DNA from: Sphingorhabdus pulchriflava
Lineage (GTDB): Bacteria > Pseudomonadota > Alphaproteobacteria > Sphingomonadales > Sphingomonadaceae
DNA length: 64,000 bases
Direction: 5' to 3'
NCBI RefSeq assembly: GCF_003367235.1
Contig: NZ_QRGP01000001.1
Location: 806,001-870,000 of the forward strand
Every line of letters begins with the position of its first letter. The first letter of the stretch is position 1. This document shows positions 61,084 through 64,000 of the stretch, piece after piece. The position numbers and the translations under genes are program-made. The notes under the pieces are model-generated. The model worked only from the letters and a program-made list of their open reading frames with translations. It did not search any database and was not told the DNA's origin.

Positions 61084-61958
61084 TGCAACCCAAGGAGCAT
61101 CGTTACGCAGCCGCCGAGGGGGAACTGTGCTGGTTTGAATGGGGTAGCCCCAATGACAAACCGACTTTGCTGTTCTTGCACGCGACAGGTTTTCACGCAC
61201 GTTGCTGGGATGCTGTGATACGCGCATTGCCACATGATTGGCATAGCATTGCGATCGATCTGCGGGGGCACGGGCGCAGCTACCGTCCAGAGTCGCTGGG
61301 CAATTGGCATGCGACTGCTGACGATGTTGCCGCATTCGTGGAATCACAAATTTCGTCGGCTGCGATCTTTGTCGGCCATTCGATGGGCGGATTTGTTGCA
61401 GCACGCGTCGCTGCCATCCGTCCGGAAAGGGCTGAACAACTTTTACTCGTCGACCCAGTGATGATGACGCCGGATACATATGCCCAGCGTCCTGTCTCTG
61501 GCGATTCATCCACCGACCATCCGGTTGCCCGGCGCAGAAACAAATGGGACAATGCTGATCAGATGATCGCGCATTTTTCAACACGCGAACCCTATACGCA
61601 TTGGCGCCCCGATGTGCTCGCCGATTATTGTCGCTTCGGACTCGTCCCGTCCAGCGATGGTGAGGGATTGGAACTAGGCTGTCCGCCGGTTCTCGAGGCG
61701 TCGGCCTATATGGGGTCTTGGCGGTCCAATCCCTATGAATGGCTTGGCGAAGTGAAGTGCAAAATAACAGTTTTGCGCGCTCGCAATGCCGATCGCGCCG
61801 GGCCCATGGATTTCTCAATCAGCCCGACTGCGCCCGATTTGTGGCAAAAATTTCCAAATGCGACCGATATGCATTGGTCCGATTTGTCGCATTTCATCCC
61901 TATGGAGCAGCCAGACAGGCTGGCGGATCTGATCGGCGAATTGGTTTCTTCTAACTGA
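61083..61958 (+). CDS. Alpha/beta hydrolase
   Basis: This 291-residue protein has LLFLHATGFHARCWD, AIDLRGHGRS, the nucleophile elbow VGHSMGGFVAAR and the base in WSDLSHFIPMEQPD; the full Ser-Asp-His triad looks intact, in contrast to the fused domain at 3834. ATG 61083 overlaps the aspS stop by one base. The substrate is unknown. Confidence 0.85.
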   Translation: MQPKEHRYAAAEGELCWFEWGSPNDKPTLLFLHATGFHARCWDAVIRALPHDWHSIAIDLRGHGRSYRPESLGNWHATADDVAAFVESQISSAAIFVGHSMGGFVAARVAAIRPERAEQLLLVDPVMMTPDTYAQRPVSGDSSTDHPVARRRNKWDNADQMIAHFSTREPYTHWRPDVLADYCRFGLVPSSDGEGLELGCPPVLEASAYMGSWRSNPYEWLGEVKCKITVLRARNADRAGPMDFSISPTAPDLWQKFPNATDMHWSDLSHFIPMEQPDRLADLIGELVSSN

Positions 61959-62047
61959 CTGTCCCGAAATCGGGCAGCCCGTGGCGGCCCCTTGAGCCAT
62001 GCCAGCAAAAGCGCCTATGTTAGCCATTGCGATTTACTGGAGACCCA

Positions 62048-62836
62048 ATGGCCATCGACCTTTCCGAATATGAATCGGGCAAAAAATATTCTGGGAATTA
62101 TGACAAGGATCTGGCGGCGCTGCAGAAGCGATTGGCGGATTTGCAAGCCTTGCATATCATCCATGACTGCAAGACCCTGATCATTGTCGAAGGCTGGGAT
62201 GCTGCCGGCAAGGGAGGGGCCATAAAGCGCCTGACCGCCAATTGGGATCCGCGCTATTTTGAAGTCTATCCGATTAGTGCGCCGTCGGCTGAGGAGAAGG
62301 AACGGCATTTCCTGTGGCGCTTTTGGCAAAAACTTCCGCGCGCCTGTGAAATCGCCATTCTGGACCGCAGCCATTATGGCCGCGTATTGGTCGAACGCGT
62401 CGAAGGTTTCTGCTCCGAAGCCGATTGGCAGCGCGGCTATGATGAAATCAATGAGTTCGAGGCGCGCCAGCACGAAATTGGTACCAACATCATCAAGATG
62501 TTTTTGCATGTTACGCAAAAGCGGCAGGATAAGGTTCTAAAAGAACGGCTTGAAGACCCGGCCAAGCGCTGGAAGGTCACCGCAGAGGATTTCCGAAACC
62601 GCGAAAAGCGTGAAGAATATCTGGCGGCTATGCATGACATGTTCGCCAAAACCGACACGCGCTGGGCGCCCTGGAAGGTTTTTGATGGGAACAACCAGAA
62701 AGCGGCGCGTATCGCAGTATTAAACTACATCGCCGATGAACTGGCCGCGCGAATACCTGGTGACTATCCAGAACTGGCTTCAGATATATCCGAACTGGCT
62801 GAAGCGGCGTTCGGCAATCAGGCGGGTGAGGGATAG
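62048..62836 (+). CDS. ppk2: Polyphosphate kinase 2 family protein
   Basis: This 262-residue PPK2 has Walker A VEGWDAAGKGGAIKRL, Walker B AILDRSHYGRVLVERVEGF and the lid RWKVTAEDFRNREKREEY. PPK2 enzymes phosphorylate nucleotides using polyphosphate, or the reverse. ATG 62048 follows CTGGAGA. The single-domain length fits class I. The 3' end overlaps the convergent greB gene by 19 bp. Confidence 0.93.
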   Translation: MAIDLSEYESGKKYSGNYDKDLAALQKRLADLQALHIIHDCKTLIIVEGWDAAGKGGAIKRLTANWDPRYFEVYPISAPSAEEKERHFLWRFWQKLPRACEIAILDRSHYGRVLVERVEGFCSEADWQRGYDEINEFEARQHEIGTNIIKMFLHVTQKRQDKVLKERLEDPAKRWKVTAEDFRNREKREEYLAAMHDMFAKTDTRWAPWKVFDGNNQKAARIAVLNYIADELAARIPGDYPELASDISELAEAAFGNQAGEG

Positions 62837-63312
62837 TCGATCCCTACTATTTCCCATTCCTTTGGCCCGCCGGGCAACTGGACGGTTCGTAAATCACCAA
62901 TTTGAGAGCCACGCAATGCCCTCGCTAAAGGTGAGTTCCATCCGATCCGGTTCGAAGTAGCGTCTGCCTCGTCGTCGCCGACAATCGTGACGCTGCGCTG
63001 ATTATCGTCCTCGTCCGCCAATGTTACCGTTGCGCCAAAATAGACGCGGCTGCGATCATCTTGGTGCGCGGGGTCGATGACCTTCGCAAATTTCATCTGC
63101 TTGGATAGTCGACCCAGTTTCCGGTCAATCTCGCGCAGGCGCTGGCGGCCATAGATATAGTCGCCATTTTCGCTGCGATCGCCGTTGCCGGCTGCCCAGC
63201 TGACGATTTCCACCACCTTCGGGCGTTCGTCAGCGAACAGTCGCTCATATTCGGCTCGCAACGCCGAAAAGCCCGACGGGGTAATCGGGTTGGTTCGCTC
63301 GCTAATTGACAT
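62818..63312 (-). CDS. greB: Transcription elongation factor GreB
   Basis: This 164-residue Gre factor has an N-terminal coiled coil (NPITPSGFSALRAEYERLFA, EIVSWAAGNGDRSENGDYIY with the acidic tip) and an FKBP-like C-terminal domain (SRVYFGATVTLADEDDNQ, SPLARALRGSQIGD). It rescues backtracked RNA polymerase. GreB rather than GreA is indicated by the GDRSENGDYIYGRQRLREID tip. Start ATG 63312 is preferred over a TTG one codon earlier. Confidence 0.93.
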   Translation of the reverse strand: MSISERTNPITPSGFSALRAEYERLFADERPKVVEIVSWAAGNGDRSENGDYIYGRQRLREIDRKLGRLSKQMKFAKVIDPAHQDDRSRVYFGATVTLADEDDNQRSVTIVGDDEADATSNRIGWNSPLARALRGSQIGDLRTVQLPGGPKEWEIVGIDYPSPA

Positions 63313-63316
63313 CAAA

Positions 63317-64000
63317 TCAGCCGACCGACTTCTTTCCCAGATAATGGCTCAGCGGCGTGTTGTTCCGATAGCGCGCCTTGTCGGGGTTCAGATGGTCATA
63401 CATCACTGCATTTTCCAGAACGCGTTGCACATAGTTGCGCGTTTCGAAAATTGGGATCTGCTCAATCCAGTCGAGAATGTCGATGCCACCGCTGCGCGGA
63501 TCGCCATTGCGGGCGAGCCATTTGTTTACATTGCCAGGTCCTGCATTATAGGCCGCAACTGCTAGCGGATAGCTGCCATTATAATAGCTCAGCATGCGCT
63601 GAAAATAGGTCGAACCCAGCTGAATGTTATAGGCGGTGTCGCTGTTCAATGCCTCAGGGCGATAGGCGAGGGCGATTTTGCCCGATGTTTCGCGCGCTGT
63701 TCCCGGCATCAACTGCATCAGCCCACGGGCGCCCGCATGACTGGTAGCGTTGCGATCAAACTGGCTTTCCTGTCGAGCAATGGCGTGGATGAAGGTCCAG
63801 TTGCCTGCGTGCTCTGGCGGTACGGCGACGGTCGGATAGCCCAGGCGGATTAGGCCGTCATGCCCTTCGATACGTGCGCTGCGGGCTGCGATGACCGACA
63901 GGTCGGGGCGGCCGATCAGGTTAGACCAGGCGAACAAGCTTTTGAAATCACTCTCGGTTTTTGCCGAATTCGAAAGTGCTTTCATAAAGCTGTTCGAATC
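63317..64000 (-). CDS. Soluble lytic murein transglycosylase, C-terminal part
   Basis: The frame is open to the window edge, so the N-terminal part is missing. The visible 227 residues hold the SLT domain: AIARQESQFDRNATSHAGAR (catalytic Glu), GLMQLMPGTARE, NIQLGSTYFQRMLSYYNGSY and AVAAYNAGPGNVNKWL. It cleaves the glycan strands of peptidoglycan. The greB start lies 4 bp beyond its stop. Confidence 0.92.
   Translation of the reverse strand, partial: DSNSFMKALSNSAKTESDFKSLFAWSNLIGRPDLSVIAARSARIEGHDGLIRLGYPTVAVPPEHAGNWTFIHAIARQESQFDRNATSHAGARGLMQLMPGTARETSGKIALAYRPEALNSDTAYNIQLGSTYFQRMLSYYNGSYPLAVAAYNAGPGNVNKWLARNGDPRSGGIDILDWIEQIPIFETRNYVQRVLENAVMYDHLNPDKARYRNNTPLSHYLGKKSVG

Noticed and set aside
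1-64000. CRISPR array, prophage or defence system
   Set aside because: No regularly spaced repeats, cas genes, phage structural genes or recognisable defence genes were seen on either strand.

Overview
The window reads as a chromosomal segment from an alphaproteobacterium of the order Sphingomonadales (Sphingopyxis/Sphingorhabdus/Novosphingobium-like). The evidence is the permuted two-piece tmRNA gene with an ANDNEALALAA tag, the lptD-surA-pdxA-rsmA block, the short sphingomonad-type membrane proteins, Omp25/Opa-like barrels and alphaproteobacterial palindromic repeats. No phage, integrase, IS element, rRNA or CRISPR array was seen.

Region 1 (1-21481) is a catabolic gene cluster. It holds an enoyl-CoA hydratase fragment, three ACMSD-like amidohydrolases, a FadR-type and a TetR-type regulator, a hydrolase/flavin-reductase fusion, two thiolase-fold + DUF35 pairs, two CaiB/BaiF CoA-transferases (one a double-length fusion), a P450, an aldehyde dehydrogenase, two SDRs, an MFS carrier, an APH-like kinase and a small membrane protein. 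Two blocks face each other: a plus-strand run (3136-9003) and an 11-gene, tightly coupled minus-strand run (20691 down to 9004), whose stop codons abut at 9003/9004. The gene set suggests uptake, P450 hydroxylation, alcohol/aldehyde oxidation, CoA transfer and aldolytic (Ltp2-like) cleavage of a hydrophobic, probably alicyclic or steroid/terpenoid-like acid. The substrate cannot be read from the sequence. A near-palindrome TAGnTAnCTA recurs at control regions here, and a perfect TetR-type palindrome sits between the TetR gene and the long operon.

Region 2 (21482-31253): a gene-free gap with operator-like repeats, tRNA-Lys(UUU), folK, two Omp25/Opa-like barrels, the agmatine-to-putrescine pair aguA/aguB with a secreted methyltransferase-like protein and a DUF3147 protein between them, a DUF418 membrane protein, an M28 lipoprotein peptidase and rpsD.

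Region 3 (31254-39721): chorismate mutase, a TrmJ-like methyltransferase, nrdR, a zinc-ribbon membrane protein, glyA-rpiB, an alpha/beta hydrolase, two tandem cysteine desulfurases with a 2Fe-2S ferredoxin, and permuted ssrA.

Region 4 (39722-64000): arginine succinyltransferase genes astB/astA with an M20 hydrolase, rsmA-pdxA-surA-lptD, pepA-holC, an intradiol dioxygenase-like Tat protein, ndk, purM-purN (purN fused to an MmcQ/YjbR domain), hdaA, an I78-like lipoprotein, rnd, aspS, a hydrolase, ppk2, greB and the start-side fragment of a lytic transglycosylase. This half looks like ordinary housekeeping chromosome.
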